Shown here piece by piece: positions 1-9,073 of a DNA stretch of 64,000 nucleotides. Position numbers and translations under genes: made by a program. This DNA is from JBCAXA01 sp038534295 (GTDB taxonomy: Bacteria > Pseudomonadota > Gammaproteobacteria > Steroidobacterales > Woeseiaceae), in NCBI GenBank assembly GCA_038534295.1, contig JBCAXA010000002.1:620001-684000 (forward strand), given 5' to 3'. How positions within the stretch are numbered: the stretch's first letter is position 1; each line of letters opens with the position of its first letter. Under the pieces are notes generated by a model that worked only from the letters and a program-made list of their open reading frames with translations, searched no databases and was not told where the DNA came from.

Positions 1-513
1 GTTCTCGGCCGCTCTCACGACAGCGTCGGGCGCATCAACGTAGAATTGCTGAAGTCGCTGCTGTCGTTCGACGACTACGAGTTCTACCTTTGCGGACCGG
101 CTGAGTTCATGCGTTCGCTCTATTGCGGTTTGCTCGCCACCGGCGTTGCTGAGTCACGTATCCACTACGAGTTTTTCGGGCCCGGTTCGCTGCTGCTCGA
201 TGACGCAAAGCCGCCCGCTACGACCAACACGAACCCGACCGAAGGCGAGCTGACGAAGTCGGCCCCGGTAACGTTTGCTCGCTCCGGGATAACGGTCCCA
301 TGGGATCCGAGCGTTGACTCAATTCTCGAGCTCGCTGAACAAAACGGACTCAGTCCCGATTACAGCTGCCGTTCCGGAATCTGTCAGACCTGCATTTGCA
401 ACGTCATTGAGGGTGAGGTCGAGTACACCGAGGAACCGCTCGATCCGCCGCCAAGGGATCAGGTGCTCATCTGCTGCTCGCGTCCGAACGGCAGTTTGAT
501 TATCGATATCTGA
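1..513 (+). CDS. Reductase with C-terminal 2Fe-2S ferredoxin domain (5' truncated by window edge)
   Basis: The frame is open from base 1, so only the last ~170 residues are visible. They show the end of a ferredoxin-NADP reductase-type NAD-binding domain (YLCGPAEFM, the usual nucleotide-pocket motif) followed by a linker and a plant-type 2Fe-2S domain with cysteines in SCRSGICQTC and a distant fourth Cys near the end (LICCSRP). This order, NAD module then C-terminal ferredoxin, is that of phthalate-dioxygenase-reductase-like and flavohaemoprotein-like electron-transfer proteins, which pass electrons from NAD(P)H through flavin to an Fe-S cluster. The N-terminal part, which would give the flavin domain or an extra fused domain, lies outside the window, so the partner is unknown. 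The hydrolase downstream follows after only a few bases. Confidence 0.85.
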   Translation, partial: VLGRSHDSVGRINVELLKSLLSFDDYEFYLCGPAEFMRSLYCGLLATGVAESRIHYEFFGPGSLLLDDAKPPATTNTNPTEGELTKSAPVTFARSGITVPWDPSVDSILELAEQNGLSPDYSCRSGICQTCICNVIEGEVEYTEEPLDPPPRDQVLICCSRPNGSLIIDI

Positions 514-518
514 CAGTG

Positions 519-1502
519 ATGGGAAATGGCCAAATGCGACTCATATGCATATCAATTCTGACCGTGCTGTCGACAGCCTGTGCGACGTCGTTCGATGCGG
601 TTGTCGGGGCGCAGATTGCCGATACGTACCGACTGCCAGCGGACTATGCCGAGCATCGGGTACAGCAACAGTTTTTTGAATCGCCAGATGGGCGCATCGC
701 GTTCACGGATCATGGCACGGGACCTGCCCTGGTCCTATTGCACGGCGTGCCTACGTCGTCGTGGATGTACCGCAAGGTCATTCCCGATTTGCAGGCGCAC
801 GCGAGGGTCATCTCGGTCGACTTGTTGGGCTACGGCAGCAGCGACAAGCCCGACGATGATGGCACCGTTTACACACCGACGGCCCAAGCGCAACGCATAG
901 CGTCGCTGCTGGACTCACTCAGCGTGCAAAGCTACGGCATCGTCATGCACGACATGGGTGGATTAGTCGCGTGGGAGATGCTGCGCGCCGATCCAACAGC
1001 GATCCAGCAGCTGGTCGTATTAAATACCATTGTTCATCAAGACGGATTCGATCATCCGGATTTCAAGCCCGGTGTCTTCACGCGACAAATGACGCGGGCG
1101 ATGGCCGGCGATCTGACCAGTGCGACGGCGCTTCGCTTGACGTTTCGCAGTCTCGGTCTCACGGGCGACGCGGCACTGACGGAGGCCGAGTGCTTCGGCT
1201 ACGTCCAACCCATGCGCGAGGGGGCCGACCCTGCCCTTTACGCGTTTTATTCATCGCTTGATCAAGCGCTTTACGATCGGCTGGATGACAACCGTGCGTT
1301 ATTTCAGCGCTACAGCGGCAAGAGTCTGGTGCTCTGGGGCGAACGCGACGAAATATTGACCACCGCACAATTGCCGTTCTTGATTGAGCACCTGCGGACG
1401 CCACCGGCCAACGTGCATGTTTACCCGGAGCAGCAGCACTTCTTGGCGGAGGAAATTCCGGCCGAGCTCGTGCAACAGATTGCCGTGTTGCTGCAAAACT
1501 AG
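519..1502 (+). CDS. Lipoprotein alpha/beta hydrolase, haloalkane dehalogenase / epoxide hydrolase type
   Basis: The protein has an alpha/beta-hydrolase fold with oxyanion motif LLHGVPTSSWMY, a nucleophile elbow VMHDMGGL in which the nucleophile is Asp rather than Ser, an acidic residue in WGERDEIL, and a catalytic His in EQQHFLAEE. An Asp nucleophile followed by Gly-Gly is typical of haloalkane/fluoroacetate dehalogenases and epoxide hydrolases; the substrate cannot be told. The N-terminus carries a lipobox (LSTAC), so the enzyme is probably membrane-anchored in the envelope, unusual for this family. Starts are possible at GTG 516, ATG 519 and ATG 534; the last gives the most compact lipoprotein signal (MRLICISILTVLSTAC). 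It lies directly behind the reductase gene and is probably cotranscribed with it. Confidence 0.82.
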   Translation: MGNGQMRLICISILTVLSTACATSFDAVVGAQIADTYRLPADYAEHRVQQQFFESPDGRIAFTDHGTGPALVLLHGVPTSSWMYRKVIPDLQAHARVISVDLLGYGSSDKPDDDGTVYTPTAQAQRIASLLDSLSVQSYGIVMHDMGGLVAWEMLRADPTAIQQLVVLNTIVHQDGFDHPDFKPGVFTRQMTRAMAGDLTSATALRLTFRSLGLTGDAALTEAECFGYVQPMREGADPALYAFYSSLDQALYDRLDDNRALFQRYSGKSLVLWGERDEILTTAQLPFLIEHLRTPPANVHVYPEQQHFLAEEIPAELVQQIAVLLQN

Positions 1503-1513
1503 CGCGGATTGGC

Positions 1514-1535
1514 GTTGCCACTCGCGCGTGGCAAT
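1514..1535. terminator. Stem-loop between convergent genes
   Basis: TTGCCAC and GTGGCAA form a perfect 7-bp stem around a 6-base loop, placed in the 47-bp gap between the convergent stop codons of the hydrolase and the DUF58 gene. No clear T run follows, so it is only a terminator-like hairpin. Confidence 0.35.
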
Positions 1536-1549
1536 CGACTTACGCTCTC

Positions 1550-2857
1550 TCAAAGCGAGCCGGCGCGCTTAATGGCCAGATAGCGGTTCGTGATGGCTGA
1601 CGGCAGGTCCTGCGACAGGCAGTCCTCAACATAGACGCCTTGCGCGCGCAACAAGTCCTGCGCTTCGCGCCGCAAACCCAAGTATCTATTGGTAGCCGCG
1701 TTCCTCAGGGCGTCGTCGAAGTCGTCGACGTGGTGTTCCACCGCATCGTCTAGCACCTGTTCGCGCAAACTGGCGACCATAACGAGGTGTCGTCGGCTAA
1801 GGAGACCGGTAGCCACGCGTAAGTCGTGCGAGTCCTCTTCGCGCGCGTTTGTGAGCAATACGACCAGCGCGCGCCGCCGCTGGCACTGGGCGACGTCGGT
1901 TGCGGCACCGATGTAGTCAACATCGAGTGGCCGCGGTTGTACGTCGTAGACGTGGTTCAACAGTGAGTTAATGGTGCCGACCCCCTTGTTGGGCGGCAGC
2001 CAACTGCGCTGCTCAGATACGGTCATCACGCCGACGGCGTCGCCTTGGCGTAGCGCGACATAGCTCATCAACAGCATGCCGTTGAGTGCGTGGTCAAAAT
2101 GGCTGAGCTCGTTGTCTTGCGCCAACATTCGCCGACCTGCATCGAGCAAGAATATGACTTGCTGGTCTCGCTCGTCCTGATACTCCCGGGAGATCAAGCG
2201 TGACATTCGTGCCGTCGCCTTCCAGTCGATGGAGCGAATGCTGTCGCCGTCGCGGTAGTCCCTTAGCTGGTGAAATTCGATCCCATCGCCACGACGCCGG
2301 CTCAATCGAAGCCCCGCGGCTTGTATTCGGTTGTCGACTTCGTAGGCGAGCAGCTTGGAGATCGCCGAGTAATTCGGGTACGTGCGAATTTCCGTGGCGT
2401 CGCCAACGTGCCGCCGCCGCCACCACAGCCGCAACGGTGAGAGAACGCGCAGTTCGCAACGATCAAACCGCATCAGACCGCGCCGCAGCGGCCGAATGTC
2501 ATAGCCAAAATGTGCGAAGCGACCGGGTGCAATACTTACCGTTTGCGGCAGACCGCCCGATTCGACTTCTGGCGGATGATGGTCGTATACACGCAGCGTT
2601 AGGCTGGTGCGCTCGTCGGTGTTTGCAAGCTCGAGATAGATGTGCGACCACGTAGCAAGCGACAGCGAACCCGGCGCGCTACGCTTGAAACTCGGCAGTG
2701 ATTGCCGCGTTGTCAATATCGCATCCAATACGGTTGCAATCAAAAGGCCGACTGCCGCCCACTGCCAATACGTCGTGAGGCTCGGAATTACCGCAACAAT
2801 AAAACTCGTTAGGACCATTAGCCCAACGAGCGTCAGCAGGCCGCGCGCCGGAATCAT
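1550..2857 (-). CDS. DUF58 domain protein (MoxR-associated, VWA-like)
   Basis: Two hydrophobic segments occupy the first ~45 residues; a beta-rich region follows, and then the DUF58 signature around residues 190-225 (GDGIEFHQLRDYRDGD, SIDWKATAR). The remaining part resembles a von Willebrand A-like fold (VIFLLDAGRRM replaces a strict DxSxS MIDAS motif). DUF58 proteins are nearly always encoded with MoxR ATPases and are thought to be membrane-bound partners or substrates of that chaperone-like ATPase. It is the last gene of the six-gene minus-strand operon; its ATG overlaps the MoxR stop codon by 4 bp (2854-2857), which suggests translational coupling. Confidence 0.9.
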   Translation of the reverse strand: MIPARGLLTLVGLMVLTSFIVAVIPSLTTYWQWAAVGLLIATVLDAILTTRQSLPSFKRSAPGSLSLATWSHIYLELANTDERTSLTLRVYDHHPPEVESGGLPQTVSIAPGRFAHFGYDIRPLRRGLMRFDRCELRVLSPLRLWWRRRHVGDATEIRTYPNYSAISKLLAYEVDNRIQAAGLRLSRRRGDGIEFHQLRDYRDGDSIRSIDWKATARMSRLISREYQDERDQQVIFLLDAGRRMLAQDNELSHFDHALNGMLLMSYVALRQGDAVGVMTVSEQRSWLPPNKGVGTINSLLNHVYDVQPRPLDVDYIGAATDVAQCQRRRALVVLLTNAREEDSHDLRVATGLLSRRHLVMVASLREQVLDDAVEHHVDDFDDALRNAATNRYLGLRREAQDLLRAQGVYVEDCLSQDLPSAITNRYLAIKRAGSL

Positions 2858-3828
2858 TGCCGCGGCGTCGGTACCCGACTGAGGATGTCCAGCAAAATAT
2901 CGTCCGGTCGGTAGGCTTCAATTTCGAGTTCGGGCGCTAGCGAAATGCGGTGCCGCAACGCTGGAACCGCAACCTTCTTGACGTCATCTGGCGTTACAAA
3001 GTCTCGCCCGGCCAGTACCGCAGCAGCACGCGCTGCGCGCACGATTGCAATTGGACCGCGTGTACCGGCGCCAATGCGTATGCCGGACGTCTCACGCGTG
3101 GCACGAGCGACACGCACGGCGTAGTCGATAACGGCTGCGTCAATGTGCGTGTCCGCCACCAACTTCTGAGCGGCGATCACGTCCTGCGAGGTCATCACTG
3201 GCTGGACTTCGCCGGTGTACAGCGAGTCGCCGACACGGCCCACCGTCACGGTCGATACGATGGCGTTTTCCGATTCGGCATCCGGATAGTCGATCAGCAC
3301 CTTGAGCAGAAAACGATCGAGCTGAGCTTCGGGCAGCGGGTATGTGCCCTCGTGCTCAACCGGGTTCTGTGTCGCGACCGTCATGAACGGCGGCTCCAGC
3401 GGCGCCGATGTACCCTCGATCGTGACCTGACTCTCCTGCATGACCTCGAGCAATGCCGCCTGAGTCTTTGCTGGCGCTCGGTTGATCTCATCTGCCAATA
3501 AGAGGTTGGTAAAGACTGGGCCACGTCGTACGCGAAAGGTCTCGGTTTTCGGGTCGTAGACCGCATGCCCGCTGACGTCGCTAGGCATGAGGTCAGGCGT
3601 AAACTGAATGCGCGAGAAGTCGCCGCTAAAGGCCCGCGCCATCGCTTTGACCAACAGAGTCTTGCCAAGGCCAGGGACGCCTTCGAGCAGGACGTGTCCG
3701 GACGCGAGAAAGGCAATTAGCAAACTCTCGACCACCGTATCGTTGCCGATAAACGCCCGGCCAATTTCGCGATGCATGTCGGCGACTTTCTGCCGCAGAG
3801 CCACAGCCCCGTCTTGGGTTTCGGTCAC
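2854..3828 (-). CDS. MoxR family AAA ATPase
   Basis: A full-length (324 aa) MoxR-type AAA+ ATPase: Walker A GVPGLGKT, Walker B LLADEINRAPAKTQAALL, and the conserved ATQNPVEHEGTYPLPEAQ segment containing sensor 1, followed by the C-terminal lid. MoxR proteins act as chaperone-like ATPases in maturation of metalloenzymes or envelope complexes, together with DUF58/VWA proteins. The GTG start at 3828 overlaps the stop of the DUF4350 gene (GTGA, 3825-3828), and its own stop overlaps the DUF58 start, so it is embedded in a tightly coupled operon. Confidence 0.95.
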   Translation of the reverse strand: MTETQDGAVALRQKVADMHREIGRAFIGNDTVVESLLIAFLASGHVLLEGVPGLGKTLLVKAMARAFSGDFSRIQFTPDLMPSDVSGHAVYDPKTETFRVRRGPVFTNLLLADEINRAPAKTQAALLEVMQESQVTIEGTSAPLEPPFMTVATQNPVEHEGTYPLPEAQLDRFLLKVLIDYPDAESENAIVSTVTVGRVGDSLYTGEVQPVMTSQDVIAAQKLVADTHIDAAVIDYAVRVARATRETSGIRIGAGTRGPIAIVRAARAAAVLAGRDFVTPDDVKKVAVPALRHRISLAPELEIEAYRPDDILLDILSRVPTPRQ

Positions 3829-4949
3829 AGCTCGTTCCTTATTGTTTGGAGGGTGCGAATTCGCCGCACGAAGTCTCGCGGTCGATGTTCGACGCCTTGC
3901 GTGAGTGCATCGAGTATGTCTTGGGCGTCGTGTCCCGTGATCGAACCCAATAGACGCGCTTGATCTTTCGGCGCCAGCCGGCCGATTCCCGGGTGCCGGC
4001 GTTCGGCTGCATGCAGTAGCGCATTCACCGCTGCGCCCACGAGGCCTTGCTCAGACCGGTGGCGCCAACTGAAGGCGCCGGTTGCGTCAATATGCTCAAT
4101 AATCGAGCGGCGCTCATGGTGCTCGATCGCAACTCGTGGACCAAATTTTGGAATTACTGACCACAGCCAGAGCAACACCAGCGCCGCTGCACTGGCGGCC
4201 ACGAACGGGATGTTGGCAACGATGAGCTCCCACAAGGCTGGAAAGGCTTCGTCGTAGATCAACCAGACTTTGCCCGACGTTATGTAGCCGGAGACGACAT
4301 CGAGGAGCAACTTGCCATGATCCATCTCGTCCAACTGCGGGTTGATGAAATACGATCCGCCCACGACCGTGACATAGCCGTTACCGAATGCGCGGCGCGC
4401 AACAATGGTGTCGCCTCCCGCGGTCAGCGTGGCCGCGCCTTGAACATTGCCGCGAGTCTCGACGTTGAACCGGATAGCGACGCGATTGACGTTGTAGTCA
4501 GAAACCTCGTCCGTGTCCTCGCTGGCGTCGTCGTAGTTGTCCGCACTAATCGCGGTGGGTTCGGCGAACGAGAAACCCAGTCTCCAGAGAAAGTCATCGG
4601 TGGCGGTGCTGTTCTGTTCCGGTGGTAGCAGCACCAGATGACCACCTTGCTCCAGCCAATCGATGAGCGCTATGCCGCTTTCAGCACTGCCAAGCTGCAC
4701 CGACAGCCGGGCAACAATTGTATCTGTGACCTCCGGCAACCACTGCGACGCGTCGAGCGACGCATAGGACTCGGCCTCATGACCGAGTTCGGTCAGCAAC
4801 AGTTCCGCCGCCAACAGTTCGTTGTAACGAGCGGCGCCGGTGTAGCCGGTATATTCGGCTCCCGTCACCCGTTCGTGCGTGGTGAAAAACCAGATGCCAT
4901 ACAGCGCTGCACAGGCAAATGCCAACAAGGTGACAATGCGGCTACTCAC
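3825..4949 (-). CDS. DUF4350 domain membrane protein of the MoxR operon
   Basis: An N-terminal membrane segment (RIVTLLAFACAALYGIWFF) is followed by a soluble domain resembling the GATase-like DUF4350 fold (GLIALIDW-type region GIALIDWLEQGGHLVLL), then a second membrane segment (about FVAASAAALVLLWLWSV) and a cytoplasmic tail rich in basic residues. The start is placed at GTG 4949 because it makes a GTGA overlap with the upstream DUF4129 stop, matching the other junctions of this operon; a longer reading frame to 4994 exists but would overlap that gene by 49 bp. Function is unknown; the family is found almost only in MoxR/DUF58 operons. Confidence 0.82.
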   Translation of the reverse strand: MSSRIVTLLAFACAALYGIWFFTTHERVTGAEYTGYTGAARYNELLAAELLLTELGHEAESYASLDASQWLPEVTDTIVARLSVQLGSAESGIALIDWLEQGGHLVLLPPEQNSTATDDFLWRLGFSFAEPTAISADNYDDASEDTDEVSDYNVNRVAIRFNVETRGNVQGAATLTAGGDTIVARRAFGNGYVTVVGGSYFINPQLDEMDHGKLLLDVVSGYITSGKVWLIYDEAFPALWELIVANIPFVAASAAALVLLWLWSVIPKFGPRVAIEHHERRSIIEHIDATGAFSWRHRSEQGLVGAAVNALLHAAERRHPGIGRLAPKDQARLLGSITGHDAQDILDALTQGVEHRPRDFVRRIRTLQTIRNEL

Positions 4950-6484
4950 GACGCTGCGCTCGTTCTCGCAGGCCACTGTTCGCACAATGCCCAAAACTGT
5001 CGTTCATCGGGATCTATGGCGCCGTAGGCGCATTGCATCCATGCCGAGACAACCTTTGTAAAATAGCTCGCGTAGTCACGACCCGCCTGCGTGCGTACCG
5101 CATAAAGACAGTCGCCTTCGGTTGCGCTGTCGGGTAGACGGACCCCGTGGCCAGTAACGGCACGCAACACGCTACCGCGGAATAACAAGCTCAAGGCTTG
5201 GCGTTTGTCGCCGCGTTGCCACAACGCTTGTGCCGTGCCCGGGATATCGGCAGGTAGCGATTGCTTGGACACCTCACCGTCGGCCAACAGTATACGGTCC
5301 GGCGAACCGTGCCCGTCACGCGCCAGGCTAACGTAGGGCAGCCATTGCTTTGCGGTCATGATGATCAGGAGCAAGAGGAGCGCTGCGCCAATCCACAGCC
5401 CGAACTCGACGATTAGCGCCAACACGGTCGCCAAGGCATTCCAAAACAAGTTGCCTTGATCGTCGCTGTCAGTGCTGTTGGTGGGCGGCGTGGAAGGATC
5501 ACGTTTGACCCATCGAGTGGTTTCTCGTTCAGTTGACAGTTCGTCGCTCGCCATGACCGATTCCACCGCCGGTTTTATTTCTGTGTCCTGCCAGTAGCCA
5601 ATGATCGTTACGGTTTCTTCCTCCGTACCCGCCTCCGTGGTCTCTGCCACCGCCTGTGCGTGCGCCGGCGCGCCTAGTGGCGTTATTCCCATCGCGAGAA
5701 CGATGAGCGCAGCTGAGGCCAGCTGCCCGGATCGGCGTTGCAGCATACGGCGAAATGCCACTTCAATGTCCCATGCTTCGAGCCGTGTTCGGCAATTGAT
5801 ATAAAGGCCGAAGCCGGCACCAACGAACCATGGATGCAAGGCAGTCTGCGCGGTGTAGATAAGCAGAAAGGCCACGATGTTGCTCGTGCGCTCGGCATCG
5901 GCGCTGAGCATGCGTAGCCAATCGCCGCCGAGCGAACCCTGATGCTCCGGCGGTATTAGCGCGACGGCAATAAGCATGGTGCCGAAGTAGACGCACATCA
6001 CCAGATGCTGGTAGGCAACGGTAACGCCCGTCCCGAAATTAAAAATACGCCGATTGAGGACTTTTGCCCTACGCCTCCTCGCGTCCCCGCTGAGGCCCTC
6101 GAGCTGCGTAACTGGCAGCGCAGTGGAACGCGCAAAGTGCAGGCGTAACGGGGTCAGCAGGAAGATCCAGTTGCGGGCAGCGAGCCGCGGCGTCATCGCG
6201 AGCGCCGCACGCCAACTCGTCCGCTCGCCGAACAGCTTGCGCGAAACGATGTGTAGGATCGGACCGTCGGTCACCGGTTCGAACCACCAATAAAGAAACA
6301 TCGCCCAGACGCCATAGGGCGTAAACATCATAGTCAGAAGAACGACGGCGACGAACGGCAGTGTGAGGGCAAACCAGGTCGCATAAATCGCTGCGGCGTC
6401 ACGACGAATCATGCGGGCGCCTAGATCGACGGCTTCCCACTCACTGCGTGGCCGGAGTGCGACCGTGACGTTACCGAGGTTCAC
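4946..6484 (-). CDS. DUF4129 domain multi-pass membrane protein
   Basis: The 512-residue protein has several hydrophobic segments in its first ~280 residues, a polar stretch (about 280-350), another membrane segment (LALIVEFGLWIGAALLLLLIIMT) and a C-terminal soluble DUF4129-type domain (AQALWQRGDKRQALSLLFRG, a helical pattern, and DCLYAVRTQAGRDYASYF). DUF4129 domains are common partners of MoxR/DUF58. The GTG start overlaps the end of the SpoIIM-like gene by 14 bp. Its task in the complex is not known. Confidence 0.85.
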   Translation of the reverse strand: MNLGNVTVALRPRSEWEAVDLGARMIRRDAAAIYATWFALTLPFVAVVLLTMMFTPYGVWAMFLYWWFEPVTDGPILHIVSRKLFGERTSWRAALAMTPRLAARNWIFLLTPLRLHFARSTALPVTQLEGLSGDARRRRAKVLNRRIFNFGTGVTVAYQHLVMCVYFGTMLIAVALIPPEHQGSLGGDWLRMLSADAERTSNIVAFLLIYTAQTALHPWFVGAGFGLYINCRTRLEAWDIEVAFRRMLQRRSGQLASAALIVLAMGITPLGAPAHAQAVAETTEAGTEEETVTIIGYWQDTEIKPAVESVMASDELSTERETTRWVKRDPSTPPTNSTDSDDQGNLFWNALATVLALIVEFGLWIGAALLLLLIIMTAKQWLPYVSLARDGHGSPDRILLADGEVSKQSLPADIPGTAQALWQRGDKRQALSLLFRGSVLRAVTGHGVRLPDSATEGDCLYAVRTQAGRDYASYFTKVVSAWMQCAYGAIDPDERQFWALCEQWPARTSAAS

Positions 6485-7463
6485 GGCGCCCCATCAGTCC
6501 GAAATAGAGGCCATGAAGAATCCATAGCGCGATTCCAACGCTGTATTTAACGATGGCGGCAGGCCATGTGGTTGAGGACCAGTACGCCTCAATGAATGCC
6601 GCAACAAACAACATAATCGCACCACCGTACAGCAGTGGCATGACCGCCACGGCGCTGTCGCGTATCGCCTGCCAACGTGTTTTTCGACCGGGCGCTACGG
6701 CGCTGAATCCAATCGCCAGCCCGGCGCCGCCAAAAACCATGATCGCTGTCAGCTCAAAGGCGCTGTGTCCGGCCACAAACGTCCAAAATGTTTCGGTATA
6801 GCCAATGGCGGTAAGGTGGCTGGCCACTGCACCAATCGTTAGACCGTTGAAAACCAGATAGAAAATACTGCCGAGTCCGAAAGCCAATCCGCCTGCAAAC
6901 GTCTGGAAGCCGATAGTGACGTTGTTGTAGATGTAGAAACCGAACATCACGATGTCGTCGGTAGTTTCGCGCTCCCGCCCAAGCACGCTGTTGCTGGGGT
7001 CGTACATCGATTCCATCGACGCCACGGCGCTGGGCTCAAGCATCGAATACACCAGTTCTGGCTGCATCTGCACAGCCAGCGCCATGGCCAACATCGTGCC
7101 GAACAGGAACAAGCCGGAAGCCGCCATAAAGCGCCAATGCTGACGAAAAGCGCCTGGAAAGCCGCGTACCAGGAAGTCGATAACCACCGTGAGGTACGGC
7201 GTGCGACTGCGATACAGGTGCCGATGGCCATCCAGCGCGAGACTATTGAGCCGTTGTTGCAGGCCGAGGCTGTAGCATCGCGCCCGGGCGAGTGCCAGGT
7301 GGTGACAGATCTGGCGATACATCACTGGAAAGCTCTCGGCGATTTCATCGTGCAGTTTGTCGCTTCGGCGGCGCCGGACCGGATGCTTCGCGAGTTCGTC
7401 TACCCACACCTGAAAGCGTGCCCAGAGCGGCCCATATTGTTTCTCGAACGACTCTTGTTTCAT
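6471..7463 (-). CDS. Stage II sporulation protein M-like (SpoIIM/DUF95) membrane protein
   Basis: A soluble N-terminal region of about 110 residues precedes six or so hydrophobic helices with the SpoIIM/DUF95 pattern, including the loop YIYNNVTIGFQTFAGGLAFG and HSAFELTAIMVFGGAGLAIG. Family members in non-sporulating bacteria are not sporulation proteins; they occur with RDD and MoxR/DUF58 genes as here and may form a membrane channel or scaffold. ATG 7463 overlaps the RDD stop codon by 4 bp. Confidence 0.9.
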   Translation of the reverse strand: MKQESFEKQYGPLWARFQVWVDELAKHPVRRRRSDKLHDEIAESFPVMYRQICHHLALARARCYSLGLQQRLNSLALDGHRHLYRSRTPYLTVVIDFLVRGFPGAFRQHWRFMAASGLFLFGTMLAMALAVQMQPELVYSMLEPSAVASMESMYDPSNSVLGRERETTDDIVMFGFYIYNNVTIGFQTFAGGLAFGLGSIFYLVFNGLTIGAVASHLTAIGYTETFWTFVAGHSAFELTAIMVFGGAGLAIGFSAVAPGRKTRWQAIRDSAVAVMPLLYGGAIMLFVAAFIEAYWSSTTWPAAIVKYSVGIALWILHGLYFGLMGRREPR

Positions 7464-8143
7464 GATCGGTCGCTCCCGCCGGCGATCCAGCTGGCATAGC
7501 CGCGCAGCTTGTCGGCATCTACCTCGCCGAACAAGGGCTCCAACAGCGCGGCTAATTCTTCGGCCCGGTCATCGCTGATTTGAGGCGCTCGCTCACCAAA
7601 ACTGACGACAGCCTGTTGCTCGCTCGGCGTCAGCGGAATCTTGACCGGTTCAACGCGCTCGGTACCGGCGCGTTGCGCCGGGCGGTTCGCTGCAGCGTGT
7701 ACGACGATCGTGTTCGCTGCCAGGTCGCCGAGTCTCTGGAAGCGCGGGCTGAGGAGCACCGAAACGAACCCAACAAAAAAAACGCCCGGCAGCGAGTCTA
7801 CGAAGCGAATCAGATTGCGAATCAACGAACCCGACCAGCCGACCGGTGTGCCGTTGATGTTCATGACCCGCAGGTTGAGCGCGCTTTTTCCGGGTGTCGC
7901 ACCGTGGTTGAAGACCTCGAATATGACGTCGTAGAACCACAGCAATAGAAACGCGAGTAGGAGAATAAGCCCGAAGCCGAGTCGACCGAGCACGGAAAAG
8001 ACCGCTGCCGCGAGCGCGAACACGACGACTTTGATCAACGTGTCGATCAACCAGGCAAGCGACCGAGGTGCCAACCCGGCCAGCGGCAGACTAAGCTCCA
8101 CGCCCTCCGGCGTCTCGATCTTGTGAGTCGTATCCAGTAACAA
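7460..8143 (-). CDS. RDD family membrane protein, first gene of MoxR operon
   Basis: The RDD motif appears as PRSLAWLIDTLIKV (R and D conserved) in the first helix, followed by two further helices and GATPGKSALNLRVMNINGTPVGW, the typical RDD loop. TTG 8143 is preferred as start because homologous RDD proteins begin just before an ETPEGVEL-like segment; a longer frame to 8260 would run into the divergent gene's leader. RDD proteins are small membrane proteins, some with Na+/H+ antiport activity; in this operon type they are generally the promoter-proximal gene. The promoter must lie in the short gap before the divergent gene at 8247. Confidence 0.83.
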   Translation of the reverse strand: MLLDTTHKIETPEGVELSLPLAGLAPRSLAWLIDTLIKVVVFALAAAVFSVLGRLGFGLILLLAFLLLWFYDVIFEVFNHGATPGKSALNLRVMNINGTPVGWSGSLIRNLIRFVDSLPGVFFVGFVSVLLSPRFQRLGDLAANTIVVHAAANRPAQRAGTERVEPVKIPLTPSEQQAVVSFGERAPQISDDRAEELAALLEPLFGEVDADKLRGYASWIAGGSDRS

Positions 8144-8246
8144 ACTGTTGTCGCTTAGCCGACCGCATTGGAGTCGATCGCGACCCCACACCCTACGTCG
8201 ACTAAATGGTAATCTGCGACCGTCGAGAATGCACGAGAGGGAACCC

Positions 8247-8834
8247 GTGAGCGAGAACATTTACGCGCCGCCCGAGTCAGACGTCGATTTCGAGGCCGCA
8301 GCCTCCGACGGCGTGCAGTTTTATGTCGTCAGCGTTCGCAAATTTCTGCTGTTGGCCATCATGACCATGAACCTCTATGTCGTTTATTGGTTCTGGCGGA
8401 ACTGGCGTGACGTGCGAGACAGCACCGGCGACGATTTGTGGCCGATACCGCGCGCAATTTTTTACATTTTTTTTACACACTCGCTGTTCGGTCTGGTCGA
8501 CGACAAAGTCAAAGAGAAAGACGCCAGCTTCACGTGGAGTCATCGGTCGATTGCGACACTGGTCGTCGTTCTGACGGTTATCTCGTCGGTGGCCAGCAAT
8601 GCAGTGGGCCCGGAGACAGGCGGCTTTTGGGTCAGCTTAGTCTCCATCGCCATGGCGCCGATCGTCGCCGTACTTCTCAGCAAGGCGCAGGCGGTAATTA
8701 ATATGGCTTCGGGCGACCCGACTGGCAGCAGCAATTCCAGTCTTACGGTTGCTAACTGGTTGTGGATGGTGATCGGCTTATTGTTCTGGTTGCTGTCGCT
8801 GTTCGGTCTGTACGCGATTTTCATTACGTCGTAG
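8247..8834 (+). CDS. Small multi-pass membrane protein of unknown function
   Basis: GTG 8247 has a good ribosome-binding site (GAGAGGGAA just upstream), giving a product that begins SENIYAPPESD, an N-terminus seen on many small uncharacterised proteobacterial membrane proteins. About four hydrophobic helices follow, the first with FLLLAIMTMNLYVVYWF. The YVVYWFWRNW pattern resembles DUF4234-type proteins but I am not certain of the family. It is divergent from the MoxR operon. Confidence 0.75.
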   Translation: MSENIYAPPESDVDFEAAASDGVQFYVVSVRKFLLLAIMTMNLYVVYWFWRNWRDVRDSTGDDLWPIPRAIFYIFFTHSLFGLVDDKVKEKDASFTWSHRSIATLVVVLTVISSVASNAVGPETGGFWVSLVSIAMAPIVAVLLSKAQAVINMASGDPTGSSNSSLTVANWLWMVIGLLFWLLSLFGLYAIFITS

Positions 8835-9073
8835 GTTGGCCAATAGCCGCGCGTCAGGTTACGTGACGGGTGGCATTTGACGGTGCCACCCTCGGCAAAA
8901 GCCAAACCCGTGGCGTGACCGTCGGTGGCAGTGGTGCTCGTCGTAACTGGTCGCAAAGCGCGGGCAGCAAGGCCGCACGCACGAAGCTTTAGAAAGCGGC
9001 GGGTACGGAAGCCGTCGCGCTGCAACACATAAAGGCCAGCTCGAACAATAGGGCCGCACGAGGGGGATCGATA

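Noticed and set aside
8540..9028. 162-residue minus-strand frame opposite the membrane protein at 8247
   Set aside because: It lies mostly opposite a better-supported gene with a ribosome-binding site and membrane pattern, and its translation has no domain-like features.
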